The notes under the pieces were generated by a model. The model worked only from the letters and a program-made list of their open reading frames with translations. It was not told the DNA's origin and ran no database searches. The position numbers and the translations under genes were made by a program. A DNA stretch of 64,000 nt. Source: Pseudomonas sp. Tri1. Its GTDB lineage: Bacteria > Pseudomonadota > Gammaproteobacteria > Pseudomonadales > Pseudomonadaceae. The DNA lies in NCBI RefSeq assembly GCF_017968885.1, contig NZ_CP072913.1:5186501-5250500 (forward strand). The letters are read 5' to 3'. This document shows positions 25,693-34,071 of the stretch, piece after piece. How positions within the stretch are numbered: position 1 is the first letter of the stretch; every line of letters starts with the position of its first letter.

Positions 25693-26627
25693 GAAAGGGT
25701 CTCACGCAAGGTTTGATGATGTTCGTTAGACGTTGCCACTCGAATCGGATCTCAAGCAGCGCCGATCAAACCCCAGCGCAGGCACCAGGAGTTCAGCGTT
25801 TTTTCAACGGTCATGCGTCACCTGTTTGTTTTTATCTGTGACGAAATCGAACCCGACACGCTTGTGGCGTGGCGGAGTGAACAAGGCGGATAACCTTGAA
25901 AGTGCGTGGGTACGCGAAGGGTCACAGTAAAACGCGGCGCATTGTACACCGCCGACCCCCTGCTGCCAGACACCACCAGATCAGCGTGTCATTCGCCGGG
26001 ATTGCGCGTGTCCGCCTCGAAGGTTTCGGGCGGCTGCAAAAATGCGTCCAGGCTCTTGCGAGCCCTCGATGGGTATGGCGTGAAAAACGCCACGACGGGA
26101 GAAATGGAATTGAGCTACGGCGTTCATTGCGCCTCCTTCTTGTTATTCACCTGCACGACAGGCATGGGGCGCATCTCACCCTTCCCGGCGATTTGAAACA
26201 AGCGGGCCAGGGCCTTGGAAGGCCCACTACGACGGACGCGGCGGAAGCTTTTTCTTACACCATCTGGAATCGTCATTTGCGGCCAACTCGACAAGGCGAA
26301 ATCGTCAGTAATTCTTTACAACCTGTAACGCAGAATTTCCAAGTAGGAATTTTCCGTCAACTGCCTGCAAATTGACGGTAGGTAGCTACCTATTAAAAAA
26401 AATCGCCAGACAGCTGTTTTTGAATGAGTAAATTCCCCACCCGAAAATGGAATAAAAAATTCAAAAGAAAAAAATAAAATAATTTTTTGCATTCCAAAAA
26501 ACCCTGGACTAGGTTTCAGCGACTTGCCCACGCATCGTGCCGGCAAGTTCTGCGGTGCCGCTTCTGGCCAGTTTTCACTCGCTGTCTCGCGCCGCACTTT
26601 CCGTAAAAGTCATCTAGGAGATTCACT
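25693..26627. other. 935-bp gap with AT-rich tract upstream of the peptide gene
   Basis: The longest gene-free stretch in the window. The left part must hold the aroP promoter. Minus-strand positions 26127-25981 give a 48-codon frame with an excellent AAGGAGGCGCA before the ATG, but its Arg-rich product resembles nothing known to me. From about 26330 the composition turns very AT-rich (A/T runs at 26390-26490), with a hairpin CCGTCAA / TTGACGG (26358-26382) and a palindrome AGGTAGCTACCT (26381-26392). The promoter of the peptide gene should lie in this tract. Confidence 0.6.
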
Positions 26628-26765
26628 ATGCAAGCACTGGACAAAGACTTGGAAACCGAACTGCAACTGGACGAATGGTTTGAAGCACCGACCCATGAAG
26701 CCGCCGTTGAAATGATGCAAGCCGACGCCGTCGTTCCATTCGGCACGGCCATGTGGCCTCTGTAG
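26628..26765 (+). CDS. 45-residue acidic peptide, possible modified-peptide precursor
   Basis: Short gene with a clear ribosome-binding site (TAGGAGATTCACT) before ATG. The product starts MQALDKDLETELQLDEWFEA, is strongly acidic and helical over about 30 residues, then changes to a hydrophobic end, VVPFGTAMWPL. That split into acidic leader and short neutral tail is typical of ribosomal peptide precursors, though no known RiPP class is recognised and PqqA does not match. No signal peptide or GG cleavage site. A stem-loop and then an M29-like enzyme gene follow on the same strand. Its nature as a precursor is inference; it could instead be a small regulatory protein. Confidence 0.6.
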   Translation: MQALDKDLETELQLDEWFEAPTHEAAVEMMQADAVVPFGTAMWPL

Positions 26766-26775
26766 GCATTAACCC

Positions 26776-26804
26776 GCGGAGCTGATCCGGCCGGTCAGCT
26801 CCGC
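26776..26804 (+). terminator. Intercistronic stem-loop (possible attenuator)
   Basis: Perfect 10-bp GC-rich stem GCGGAGCTGA / TCAGCTCCGC with a 9-base loop, starting 10 bases after the peptide stop and 55 bases before the enzyme start. No T-run follows, so partial termination or mRNA stabilisation of the peptide cistron is more likely than a full stop. Confidence 0.6.
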
Positions 26805-26859
26805 CACTGTTACTGATGTGTCAGGGAAGCCAATTACATTTGTCAGGGGAAGAATAAGC

Positions 26860-27825
26860 ATGGACACACAACGAGCCATCTCACATTTCCTTTACTACCT
26901 CGAACACCATCCCGCCCTGGCCGGCATCCAGCCCGCCAAGGTGTTGCTCGGCCATACCGTCGACTACGAAGCACTGACCGGGGCCATTGCCGAACAGGCT
27001 GGCAGCGCCTCGCCCTTTCGGTTCAGCACCATGCGCCTGGACCTTGAATCCACCGAGCGCCTGTCCAAGGCCATTGCCGAAAGCGATCTGTATATTTTCT
27101 TCTACGACTCCTCCACCCTGCCCAACCCGCGCCCCGACGGCCCGGACTTCGTTCGTGCATTGCAAGGCGTGATGGCAGACAACTGGAAGAAATCGCTGCT
27201 GTTCAAGGACTACGGCGATTATTTCTACGACACCTTCAGCGTCATTCCCCAACGCATCGCGGGGCTCAACAGCCACCTGATCCGGCGTATGTCCCAGGCA
27301 ACGACCTTGAGCTTCCAGGATGACCACGGCTCGTATTTCGATACGGCCCTTTCCAGCGTCAAGAAATGGACCGACATCAACGGCCTTGGTAACTACGACC
27401 TGGCCCCCGGCGAAATCGCCACCCACAGCGATACCATCAATGGCCGGGTGAATTTCCTCGGCACGTTCCTGGGCACCATCCCGTTCGCGCGCAAATATGG
27501 CGTGCTGCAATCGCCGCTGGAGCTGTGGATCGAAGATTCCACCATCCAGAAAATCGCCACCGATGTACCGGGCCTGGAGCACGATTTCAACAAGTACCTG
27601 GATGCCAATCCATCCAACCGTCGCATCGAGGAACTGGGGATCGGCACCAACGAAGGGGTCAAGGGCCTGTATGCCCGCAATGCCGGCTTCGAGGAGCGCC
27701 ATTGCGGCCTGCACCTGGGGCTGGGTGGCGGGGCCAAGGGGAGCCATCACCTGGACCTGATTTTCGAGGGGGGCATGTTGGCCCTGGATAACGAACCGAT
27801 GTTTGATGGGCGGTTTGTGCTTTAG
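26860..27825 (+). CDS. M29 aminopeptidase-like protein
   Basis: Protein of 321 residues, start at the ATG after CAGGGGAAGAATAAGC. The C-terminal half resembles peptidase family M29 (AmpS/PepS; also the NicX dioxygenase fold): PGEI with Glu at 185, RRIEELGIGTNEGVKG, EERHCGLHLGLGGG with His at about 285, HHLDLIF at about 296-302 and a final DGRFVL. These match the Glu, Glu, His and His-x-Asp metal ligands of M29; the tyrosine usually found after the first His is not seen. The N-terminal half is less conserved and the protein is shorter than the usual 410. It may process or modify the adjacent peptide. Not part of a longer operon. Confidence 0.7.
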   Translation: MDTQRAISHFLYYLEHHPALAGIQPAKVLLGHTVDYEALTGAIAEQAGSASPFRFSTMRLDLESTERLSKAIAESDLYIFFYDSSTLPNPRPDGPDFVRALQGVMADNWKKSLLFKDYGDYFYDTFSVIPQRIAGLNSHLIRRMSQATTLSFQDDHGSYFDTALSSVKKWTDINGLGNYDLAPGEIATHSDTINGRVNFLGTFLGTIPFARKYGVLQSPLELWIEDSTIQKIATDVPGLEHDFNKYLDANPSNRRIEELGIGTNEGVKGLYARNAGFEERHCGLHLGLGGGAKGSHHLDLIFEGGMLALDNEPMFDGRFVL

Positions 27826-27850
27826 CTTGGGATTTCTGCAAGGCTGATGC

Positions 27851-27951
27851 CGCCATCGCGAGCAAGCTCGCTCCTACAGTTGGTCTTCAGTGAATAGAAC
27901 AACTGCGGTCGGCACCGCACCAGTGTGGAGGCGAGCTTGCTCGCGATGGCG
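27851..27951. repeat. REP doublet
   Basis: Inverted pair: CGCCATCGCGAGCAAGCTCG at the left and GGCGAGCTTGCTCGCGATGG at the right. Confidence 0.85.
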
Positions 27952-27983
27952 GACTATCTGCACCGCATCACTAAAGCCAAGAA

Positions 27984-28019
27984 AAAAAAACGCCAACCAC
28001 AAGGGGTTGGCGTTTTTTC
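27984..28019. terminator. Bidirectional terminator downstream of rluB
   Basis: Stem AAAAACGCCAACC / GGTTGGCGTTTTTT with a 6-base loop; A-run on the left, T-run on the right, between convergent units. Confidence 0.9.
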
Positions 28020-28044
28020 TTGCAGCTAGAAGCTCACAGCGGCC

Positions 28045-29280
28045 TCACTCCGGCTTACGACGCCCAAACCCCGGACGTTGTCCCGAACCTGCCGGTGCCC
28101 CGCGGCGCTTGCCCGATGGCGTGTCACGGTCGACCAGAACGATGCCCGGGCGCTTTTTCGGCGCTGGCTTGGCCGGGCGCTTGGTGTCGGCCGGGCGATC
28201 GGCCACTGGCGTACCACGACCAGCAGGAGCACCGCGACCTTCGCCGCGTTCAGTCCGACCGTTGGCCGGGCGTGGCGTGCGCGGGCCGCGTTCGCCGTCC
28301 TGACGTGGCGCCGGCTTGCGGGCCGGGCGTTCGCCTTCGATCTGCGGCTCGCGGGAAGGACGTGGGCCGGTCGGCGCACCTTCAGCAGCCGGACGCAGGG
28401 TACGCACGCGCTCGGTCTTGCCCATTGGGCGCGAGGACTTACGCTGCATCCGCTCCAGCTTGTCCTTGCTCTTGGCGGTCATCTGCGGCATCGCCACCGG
28501 CTTGAGACCCACTTCGGCCGCCAGGATGTCGACTTCGTACTGGCTCATTTCGCGCCAGCGGCCCATCGGCAGGTCGGAATTGAGGAACACCGGGCCGAAA
28601 CGCACGCGCTTGAGGCGGCTGACCACCAGCCCTTGGGATTCCCACAAACGCCGCACTTCACGGTTACGGCCTTCCATCACCACGCAGTGGTACCAGTGGT
28701 TGAAGCCTTCGCCGCCCGGTGCCTGCTTGATGTCGGTGAAACGCGCCGGGCCGTCTTCCAACACGACACCAGCCTTGAGGCGCTCGATCATCTCGTCGTC
28801 GACTTCGCCACGTACGCGCACGGCGTATTCGCGGTCCATTTCATAGGACGGGTGCATCAAGCGGTTGGCCAGCTCACCGTCGGTGGTGAACATCAGCAGA
28901 CCGGTGGTGTTGATGTCCAGGCGACCGATGTTGATCCAACGGCCTTCTTTAGGACGCGGCATCTTGTCGAACACGGTCGGACGGCCTTCCGGGTCGTCAC
29001 GGGTGCAGATCTCGCCGTCGGGTTTGTTGTACATGATCACGCGGCGCACCGTTTCGGCGGCCTCTTCGCGCTTGATCACCTTGCCATCGATGGTGATGGC
29101 GTCGTGCATGTCGACACGCAGGCCCAAGGTGGCATCTTTGCCGTTGACCTTGATCCGGCCCTGGGTGATCCAGGCCTCTACGTCGCGGCGCGAGCCGACG
29201 CCGATACGGGCAAGGACTTTCTGCAGTTTCTCGCCTGCTGGGCCGATTTCCTGGCTGTCGTTCTGGTCTTGGTCTTTCAT
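28045..29280 (-). CDS. rluB: 23S rRNA pseudouridine-2605 synthase RluB
   Basis: Isomerises uridine 2605 of 23S rRNA. It has 411 residues from the ATG after GGGAGGTGCCC; the longer in-frame start at 29397 lacks support. An S4 RNA-binding domain (about 19-65: EKLQKVLARIGVGSRRDVEAWI) is followed by the RsuA/RluB catalytic domain with the aspartate motif GRLDINTTGLLMFT (about 140). The last 120 residues are a basic, Pro/Arg/Gly-rich low-complexity tail, as in many proteobacterial RluB proteins. Downstream of scpA-scpB, as usual in pseudomonads. Confidence 0.95.
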   Translation of the reverse strand: MKDQDQNDSQEIGPAGEKLQKVLARIGVGSRRDVEAWITQGRIKVNGKDATLGLRVDMHDAITIDGKVIKREEAAETVRRVIMYNKPDGEICTRDDPEGRPTVFDKMPRPKEGRWINIGRLDINTTGLLMFTTDGELANRLMHPSYEMDREYAVRVRGEVDDEMIERLKAGVVLEDGPARFTDIKQAPGGEGFNHWYHCVVMEGRNREVRRLWESQGLVVSRLKRVRFGPVFLNSDLPMGRWREMSQYEVDILAAEVGLKPVAMPQMTAKSKDKLERMQRKSSRPMGKTERVRTLRPAAEGAPTGPRPSREPQIEGERPARKPAPRQDGERGPRTPRPANGRTERGEGRGAPAGRGTPVADRPADTKRPAKPAPKKRPGIVLVDRDTPSGKRRGAPAGSGQRPGFGRRKPE

Positions 29281-29422
29281 TCTGGGCACCTCCCGGTGTG
29301 GTCGGGTCAGGCCTGGCCTGACACTTTGAAAACGGGTCCTTGGCGAAGGGATCGCCAAAGGGTCGCGAATCATACGCTCGTTGTGGCGTTTGCGCATCAG
29401 AGACTAGTTGATCGATGCGCGC

Positions 29423-29614
29423 TCAGCGCTTTTTCCGCCGACCGGTGGTGCCCAGTTTGATCAGGCGCAACGCCGCTTCGGCCAGCACCGTGCGTTTGTC
29501 ATCCTTGTCGAGTTTTTTCCAGGCCTTGATCTCGCGCTTGCTACGCCCGCAACCGATGCAGATGTCGTCGTCGAATTTGCAAAGGCTGATGCAGGGGTCT
29601 TTGGTGGAGCTCAT
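29423..29614 (-). CDS. DUF1289 family protein
   Basis: A 63-residue protein whose start has the DUF1289 signature of four cysteines, CISLCKFDDDICIGCGRS, followed by a basic tail ending GRRKKR. The spacing C-x3-C-x6-C-x2-C suggests a small zinc or Fe-S site. Two starts six bases apart (29620 and 29614) are possible; I use the second (MSSTKDPC). It lies between scpB and rluB on the same strand. Function unknown. Confidence 0.8.
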   Translation of the reverse strand: MSSTKDPCISLCKFDDDICIGCGRSKREIKAWKKLDKDDKRTVLAEAALRLIKLGTTGRRKKR

Positions 29615-29665
29615 GATCATTGGACCGCACTACTTGGTGTGGGAGTGGCGGTGTGTCAGACGGGA

Positions 29666-30631
29666 TTAGTCGTCGAACTGGCGCCGTTCGTTTTCAATCG
29701 CTTCAGCCAAAGCCCGGGCTTCGGCTTCTTCGTCGCTCAGTTCCGGCTCGGGTTCGCGCGGTTCGAGGGCGGCGACGGCGGCCAGGAGTTTCTCCCGAGC
29801 TTCGGCAACGCCAAGAATGTCTTCTTCGGGCTCAGGCTCAGGCTCAGGCTCGGTCTGGAGTTCAGCTTCACCGTCGGGCTGCAAGGGCTCATCCGTCTCG
29901 CCTTCAGGCCCCGGCCCCTCACGCAGCAAGTCGTCGAAGTCGGTCTTCAAGCCTTCTTCCATGGTGTCCAGCTCCAGCAACAACGAGTGGAAACTGGTCT
30001 CCTCCTTGGGCTCCTCAGGCTCGGCGCTGGCGTCGGCCAGTTCCTGCAAGCCCTGGGGCACCGGGGCGTCGTCGAACTCCAGCATCGGTTCGGGTTCCAG
30101 CTCCCGCAACTCGGCCAGCGGCGGCAAATCATCAAGATTTTTCAGGTTGAAGTGATCGAGAAAGGCCTTGGTGGTGGCGAACATCGCCGGTTTGCCCGGC
30201 ACATCCCGGTAGCCGACGACCCGGATCCACTCACGCTCCAACAGCGTCTTGACGATATGGCTGTTAACCGCCACGCCCCGCACATCTTCGATCTCGCCCC
30301 GGGTGATCGGTTGGCGATAAGCGATCAACGCCATGGTTTCGAGCATGGCGCGCGAGTAGCGCTGCGGCCGTTCCTCCCACAGGCGCCCGACCCAGGGTGC
30401 GAACTTCTCGCGGATCTGCAGGCGATAACCGGAAGCCACTTCCTTGAGCTCGAAAGCCCGCCCCTCGCAGGACTTGCCCAGGAGTGTCAGGGCTTTCTTG
30501 AACACGGCCGGCTCAGGCCGCTCGCCTTCTTCGAAGAGTTCGAACAGCCGCTCCATCGATTGCGGTTTTCCCGAGGCCAACAGGAAAGCTTCAAGCAAGG
30601 GGGCCAGCTCGCGGGGTTCAGTCAGATTCAT
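29666..30631 (-). CDS. scpB: Segregation and condensation protein B
   Basis: Non-SMC subunit that dimerises and joins ScpA on SMC heads for chromosome compaction. It has 321 residues; the two winged-helix domains fill about residues 1-170 (SRAMLETMALIAYRQPITRGEIEDVRGVAVNSHIVKTLLEREWIRVVGYRDVPGKP). Unusually for a short-protein family, the last 130 residues are a highly acidic, probably disordered tail with an EPEPEPEPEED run encoded by a CAGGCT-type DNA repeat near 29830-29855. It starts 11 bases after scpA. Confidence 0.93.
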   Translation of the reverse strand: MNLTEPRELAPLLEAFLLASGKPQSMERLFELFEEGERPEPAVFKKALTLLGKSCEGRAFELKEVASGYRLQIREKFAPWVGRLWEERPQRYSRAMLETMALIAYRQPITRGEIEDVRGVAVNSHIVKTLLEREWIRVVGYRDVPGKPAMFATTKAFLDHFNLKNLDDLPPLAELRELEPEPMLEFDDAPVPQGLQELADASAEPEEPKEETSFHSLLLELDTMEEGLKTDFDDLLREGPGPEGETDEPLQPDGEAELQTEPEPEPEPEEDILGVAEAREKLLAAVAALEPREPEPELSDEEAEARALAEAIENERRQFDD

Positions 30632-30642
30632 TGATTTGCTCG

Positions 30643-31473
30643 TTATTCGGCTCGTGCCCGCACGTGGATCGCTGCGAACGGCTCATTCTGCACCAGCTCG
30701 ACCAAGGATTCCTTGACCAATTCCAGGACCGCCATAAACGTCACCACCACGCCCAGCCGCCCTTCCTCGGCGGTGAACAGCTCGACGAACGGCACAAAGC
30801 CGCCGCCCTTGAGCCGCTCCAGCACATCGCTCATGCGCTCGCGGGTGGACAACGCTTCGCGGCTGACCTGGTGACTTTCAAACATATCGCCGCGGCGCAG
30901 GACCTCGGCCATCGACATCAACAATTCTTCCAGGCTGACATCCGGCAACAACTTGCGCGCCCGCGCTTCGGGGGCGTCGAGCTTGGGCACTACCACATCG
31001 CGGCCGACCCGGTTCAAGCCATCGAGGCCTTCAGCCGCGACCTTGAAGCGCTCGTATTCCTGCAAGCGGCGGATCAGCTCGGCCCGTGGGTCGTCCTCTT
31101 CCGCTTCGACCTCGGCCGAGCGCGGCAACAGCATCCGCGACTTGATCTCGGCGAGCATGGCCGCCATCACCAGGTATTCGGCCGCCAGTTCCAGGCGCAC
31201 CGACTGCATCAGCTCGACATAGCCCATGTACTGGCGGGTGATTTCCGCCACGGGGATATCAAGGATATTGATGTTCTGTTTGCGGATCAGGTACAGCAGC
31301 AGGTCAAGCGGCCCCTCGAAGGCTTCGAGGAACACTTCCAGCGCATCCGGCGGAATGTACAGGTCCAGGGGCATTTCCATGACCGCCTGGCCATAGACCA
31401 TGGCGAACGGCAGCTCCTGCTGGGCGCCGGCCTGGCTATCTGCGCTGTCCACGGCGGTTTCCACAGCCGACAT
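30643..31473 (-). CDS. scpA: Segregation and condensation protein A
   Basis: Kleisin subunit bridging SMC heads, 276 residues. The N-terminal helical domain contains VFLEAFEGPLDLLLYLIRKQNINILDIPVAEITRQYMGYVELMQ (about 47-92), the classic ScpA signature, and the C-terminal winged helix contains FVPFVELFTAEEGRLGVVVTFMAVLELVKESLVELVQ. The first 45 residues are an extension typical of pseudomonads. The start codon abuts the yciO stop with no gap, so it is translationally linked to yciO. Confidence 0.95.
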   Translation of the reverse strand: MSAVETAVDSADSQAGAQQELPFAMVYGQAVMEMPLDLYIPPDALEVFLEAFEGPLDLLLYLIRKQNINILDIPVAEITRQYMGYVELMQSVRLELAAEYLVMAAMLAEIKSRMLLPRSAEVEAEEDDPRAELIRRLQEYERFKVAAEGLDGLNRVGRDVVVPKLDAPEARARKLLPDVSLEELLMSMAEVLRRGDMFESHQVSREALSTRERMSDVLERLKGGGFVPFVELFTAEEGRLGVVVTFMAVLELVKESLVELVQNEPFAAIHVRARAE

Positions 31474-32103
31474 TCAAGCCTCGACCATGAACGGCGCCGG
31501 ATCGCCGCACCCGACACGCACCACCTGCGGCTCGCCGTCGGCCAGGTTGATCACGGTAGACGCCTTCATGCCACCAAAACCGCCGTCGATGATCAGGTCG
31601 ACCTGATGTTCAAGCATCTGGCGCATCTCGTAAGGATCGGTCAGCGGCTCGGTCTCGCCGGGCATGATCAGCGTCACGCTCATCAGCGGCTCACCCAGTT
31701 CCGCCAACAGTGCCAGGGCAATGGGATGGCTTGGCACCCGCAGGCCGATGGTGCGTTTTTTCGGGTGCAGCAACAATCGCGGCACTTCCCGGGTGGCGTT
31801 GAGGATAAAGGTGTACGGCCCTGGCAAATGGGCCTTGAGCAGCCGGAACGTTCCGGTGTCGATCTTGGCGAACAGGCCAAGCTGCGACAGGTCGCTGCAG
31901 ATCAACGCAAAGTTGTGCTTGTCGTCCAACTGACGCAGGCGTCTTACCCGCTCCACGGCGTTCTTGTCACCGATCTGGCAACCAATGGCGTAGGCGGAAT
32001 CGGTGGGATAGATCACCACACCACCGCCTCGGATGATTTCCACGGCCTGTTTGATCAGGCGCGCTTGCGGGTTTTCCGGATGAATCTGGAAAAATTGACT
32101 CAC
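31474..32103 (-). CDS. yciO: YciO/Sua5-family nucleotide-binding protein
   Basis: Member of the YrdC/Sua5 family (threonylcarbamoyl-AMP synthase-like), 209 residues. It begins with GTG at 32103 after AGGTAGAAC, since no ATG fits (protein VSQFFQIHPENPQA). YrdC-fold motifs are seen: GGVVIYPTDSAYAIGCQI, KHNFALICSDLSQL, PGPYTFILNAT and KRTIGLRVPSHPI. YciO proteins resemble TsaC but their role is less certain. Lies between rnm and scpA in a tight operon. Confidence 0.88.
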   Translation of the reverse strand: MSQFFQIHPENPQARLIKQAVEIIRGGGVVIYPTDSAYAIGCQIGDKNAVERVRRLRQLDDKHNFALICSDLSQLGLFAKIDTGTFRLLKAHLPGPYTFILNATREVPRLLLHPKKRTIGLRVPSHPIALALLAELGEPLMSVTLIMPGETEPLTDPYEMRQMLEHQVDLIIDGGFGGMKASTVINLADGEPQVVRVGCGDPAPFMVEA

Positions 32104-32116
32104 GTGTTCTACCTGT

Positions 32117-32980
32117 TCAGACGGCGGCGGTAACGGGATCATGTTTGAATCTACACCATAGTGGTGGCAGATCTTCCGGCAACGGGCGATATTCGCCGAT
32201 CTCGGACCAGCCCCCAGGGCCATGGAAATCACTGCCGGCGCTAACCAGCAGACCGAACTCGCGGGCCAGGATCGCCAGGCTGCCAACCTGCTCGGCCGGC
32301 TGATGGCCGTTGACCACCTCGATGGCATGGCCCCCTGCTTGAATATAGTCGGCAACCAGGCGACGGCGCTTGCTGCGGGTGAAGTCATAGTGCCACGGAT
32401 GCGCCAGGCTGACCCAGGCGCCGGCGGCCCGCAGGGTTTCGACGGTCTGCTCCAGCGTCGGCCAATGCTGCTTGACGTCCCCCAGCTTGCCGGCCCCCAG
32501 CCATTTGCGAAACGCTTCGGCGCGGTCCTTGACGAACCCTTCGCGCACCATCCAGTCGGCAAAGTGCGGCCGGGCCGGTGCGTTGCCACTGTCACCCAGC
32601 TCCTGCTGGATCTGCCGGGCGCCTTCCAGCGCTCCGGGCATGCCCTTGAGGGCCAGCTTGCGGCTGATCTCCTCGGAGCGTAGCCAGCGACCATCGCGCA
32701 GGTCGGCGATGGCCTGGACCAGCGCCGGCGCATGCACATCAAAACCGTAGCCCAGCACGTGGATGGTTGCCCCACCCCAGGTGCAGGACAATTCGACCCC
32801 GTTGACCAGCTGCATGCCCAGCGCCGTGGCGGCGCTGCGGGCCTCGTCGAGGCCTTCGAGGGTGTCGTGATCGGTCAGGGCCAGGACTCGCACGCCGTGC
32901 TCGAACGCCCGCGCCACCAGAACCGCAGGCGCCAGGGCGCCATCGGAGGCCGTGCTATGGCAGTGCAAATCAACATTCAC
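32117..32980 (-). CDS. rnm: PHP-domain 5'-3' exoribonuclease RNase AM
   Basis: Metal-dependent PHP phosphoesterase of 287 residues, the YciV/TrpH type known in E. coli as RNase AM, which trims 5' ends of rRNA. All PHP metal motifs are visible: [11 protein letters not shown] (1), [11 protein letters not shown] (2), [16 protein letters not shown] and SAGSDFHG near the C-terminus. Leads the operon rnm-yciO-scpA-scpB and is divergent from yciB. Confidence 0.9.
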   Translation of the reverse strand: MNVDLHCHSTASDGALAPAVLVARAFEHGVRVLALTDHDTLEGLDEARSAATALGMQLVNGVELSCTWGGATIHVLGYGFDVHAPALVQAIADLRDGRWLRSEEISRKLALKGMPGALEGARQIQQELGDSGNAPARPHFADWMVREGFVKDRAEAFRKWLGAGKLGDVKQHWPTLEQTVETLRAAGAWVSLAHPWHYDFTRSKRRRLVADYIQAGGHAIEVVNGHQPAEQVGSLAILAREFGLLVSAGSDFHGPGGWSEIGEYRPLPEDLPPLWCRFKHDPVTAAV

Positions 32981-33067
32981 GAGAGTTTGTTACCTCAAAT
33001 CAGCTGGCCCTATCGCGGCCAAGGATGTTTGTTATTATGCCGCCACATCCTGCTTCTGGCTGCCACT

Positions 33068-33664
33068 GTGAAACAATTCATCGACTTCATCCCGCTCCTG
33101 CTGTTTTTCATCGTCTACAAACTTGATCCACGGGCCGTCGACATCGCCGGTCATTCCTTGACTGTAGGCGGTATTTACAGCGCCACAGCGGTGCTGATCA
33201 TCAGCTCGCTGGTGGTCTACGGCGCGCTGTTCGTGTCCCAGCGCAAGCTGGAGAAGAGCCAGTGGCTGACCCTGATCGCCTGCCTTGTGTTCGGCAGCCT
33301 GACCCTGGCCTTCCATAGCGAAACCTTCCTTAAATGGAAAGCTCCGGTGGTCAACTGGCTGTTCGCCCTGGCCTTCATCGGCAGCCACTTCATCGGTGAT
33401 CGCCTGCTGATCAAGCGCATCATGGGCCACGCCATAAGCCTGCCAGACCTGATCTGGACCCGGCTGAACATCGCCTGGATCGCCTTCTTCCTGTTCTGCG
33501 GCGCCGCCAACCTGTTCGTCGCATTCACATTCCAGGACTACTGGGTGGACTTCAAGGTCTTCGGCAGCCTGGGCATGACGCTGCTGTTCCTGATTGGCCA
33601 GGGCATCTACCTGTCCCGTCATTTGCATGATGCCGACTCCACCACGCCAAAAACCGAGGACTGA
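33068..33664 (+). CDS. yciB: Inner-membrane septation protein YciB
   Basis: Inner-membrane protein of 198 residues with five or six hydrophobic segments, formerly called intracellular septation protein A; it affects envelope and division. It begins with GTG at 33068, since the family N-terminus [19 protein letters not shown] aligns there. Conserved [24 protein letters not shown] and [23 protein letters not shown] are present. One base separates it from yciI. Confidence 0.93.
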   Translation: MKQFIDFIPLLLFFIVYKLDPRAVDIAGHSLTVGGIYSATAVLIISSLVVYGALFVSQRKLEKSQWLTLIACLVFGSLTLAFHSETFLKWKAPVVNWLFALAFIGSHFIGDRLLIKRIMGHAISLPDLIWTRLNIAWIAFFLFCGAANLFVAFTFQDYWVDFKVFGSLGMTLLFLIGQGIYLSRHLHDADSTTPKTED

Positions 33665-33665
33665 C

Positions 33666-33965
33666 ATGCTCTACGCAATCATTGCCACCGACGTCGCCAA
33701 CTCCCTGGAAAAACGCCTGGCCAACCGCCCGGCGCACCTGGAACGCCTGCAGCAGCTCAAGGCCGAAGGCCGTGTCGTCCTGGCCGGCCCGCACCCGGCG
33801 GTAGACAGCAATGACCCGGGCGCCGCTGGCTTTACCGGTAGCCTGATCGTGGCCGAGTTCGACTCGCTGGTCGCCGCCCAAGCCTGGGCCGAGGCAGACC
33901 CGTTCGTCGCAGCCGGCGTCTATGCCAATGTCGTGGTCAAACCGTTCAAGCAAGTCCTGCCGTAA
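33666..33965 (+). CDS. yciI: YciI family protein
   Basis: Small cytoplasmic protein of 99 residues in a dimeric alpha/beta fold. The family pattern is [41 protein letters not shown], with conserved DVANSL and RPAHLERL around the putative active-site His and Asp, and a tail [15 protein letters not shown]. The reaction is unknown. Follows yciB directly, the usual arrangement; a hairpin ends the pair. Confidence 0.93.
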   Translation: MLYAIIATDVANSLEKRLANRPAHLERLQQLKAEGRVVLAGPHPAVDSNDPGAAGFTGSLIVAEFDSLVAAQAWAEADPFVAAGVYANVVVKPFKQVLP

Positions 33966-33974
33966 TCCTCCACG

Positions 33975-34001
33975 CGCAATGAGCCTTCGCGGCTCATTGC
34001 G
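33975..34001 (+). terminator. Hairpin after yciI
   Basis: Perfect 11-bp stem CGCAATGAGCC / GGCTCATTGCG with loop TTCGC, 10 bases past the stop. The T-rich tract (TCATTTTTC) comes some 10 bases later. Confidence 0.65.
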
Positions 34002-34071
34002 TTCAGTTGCTCATTTTTCTCGCTCGCCGGCCGACAACCTGTCTAATCTCGATTGGAATTCAGGAGTTGCA

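Noticed and set aside
26628..26765. PqqA-type precursor
   Set aside because: The peptide lacks the Glu-x3-Tyr of PqqA and no pqqBCDE genes follow.
29280..29397. Longer N-terminus for RluB
   Set aside because: The extension is Arg-rich and lies upstream of a strong ribosome-binding site at the shorter start.
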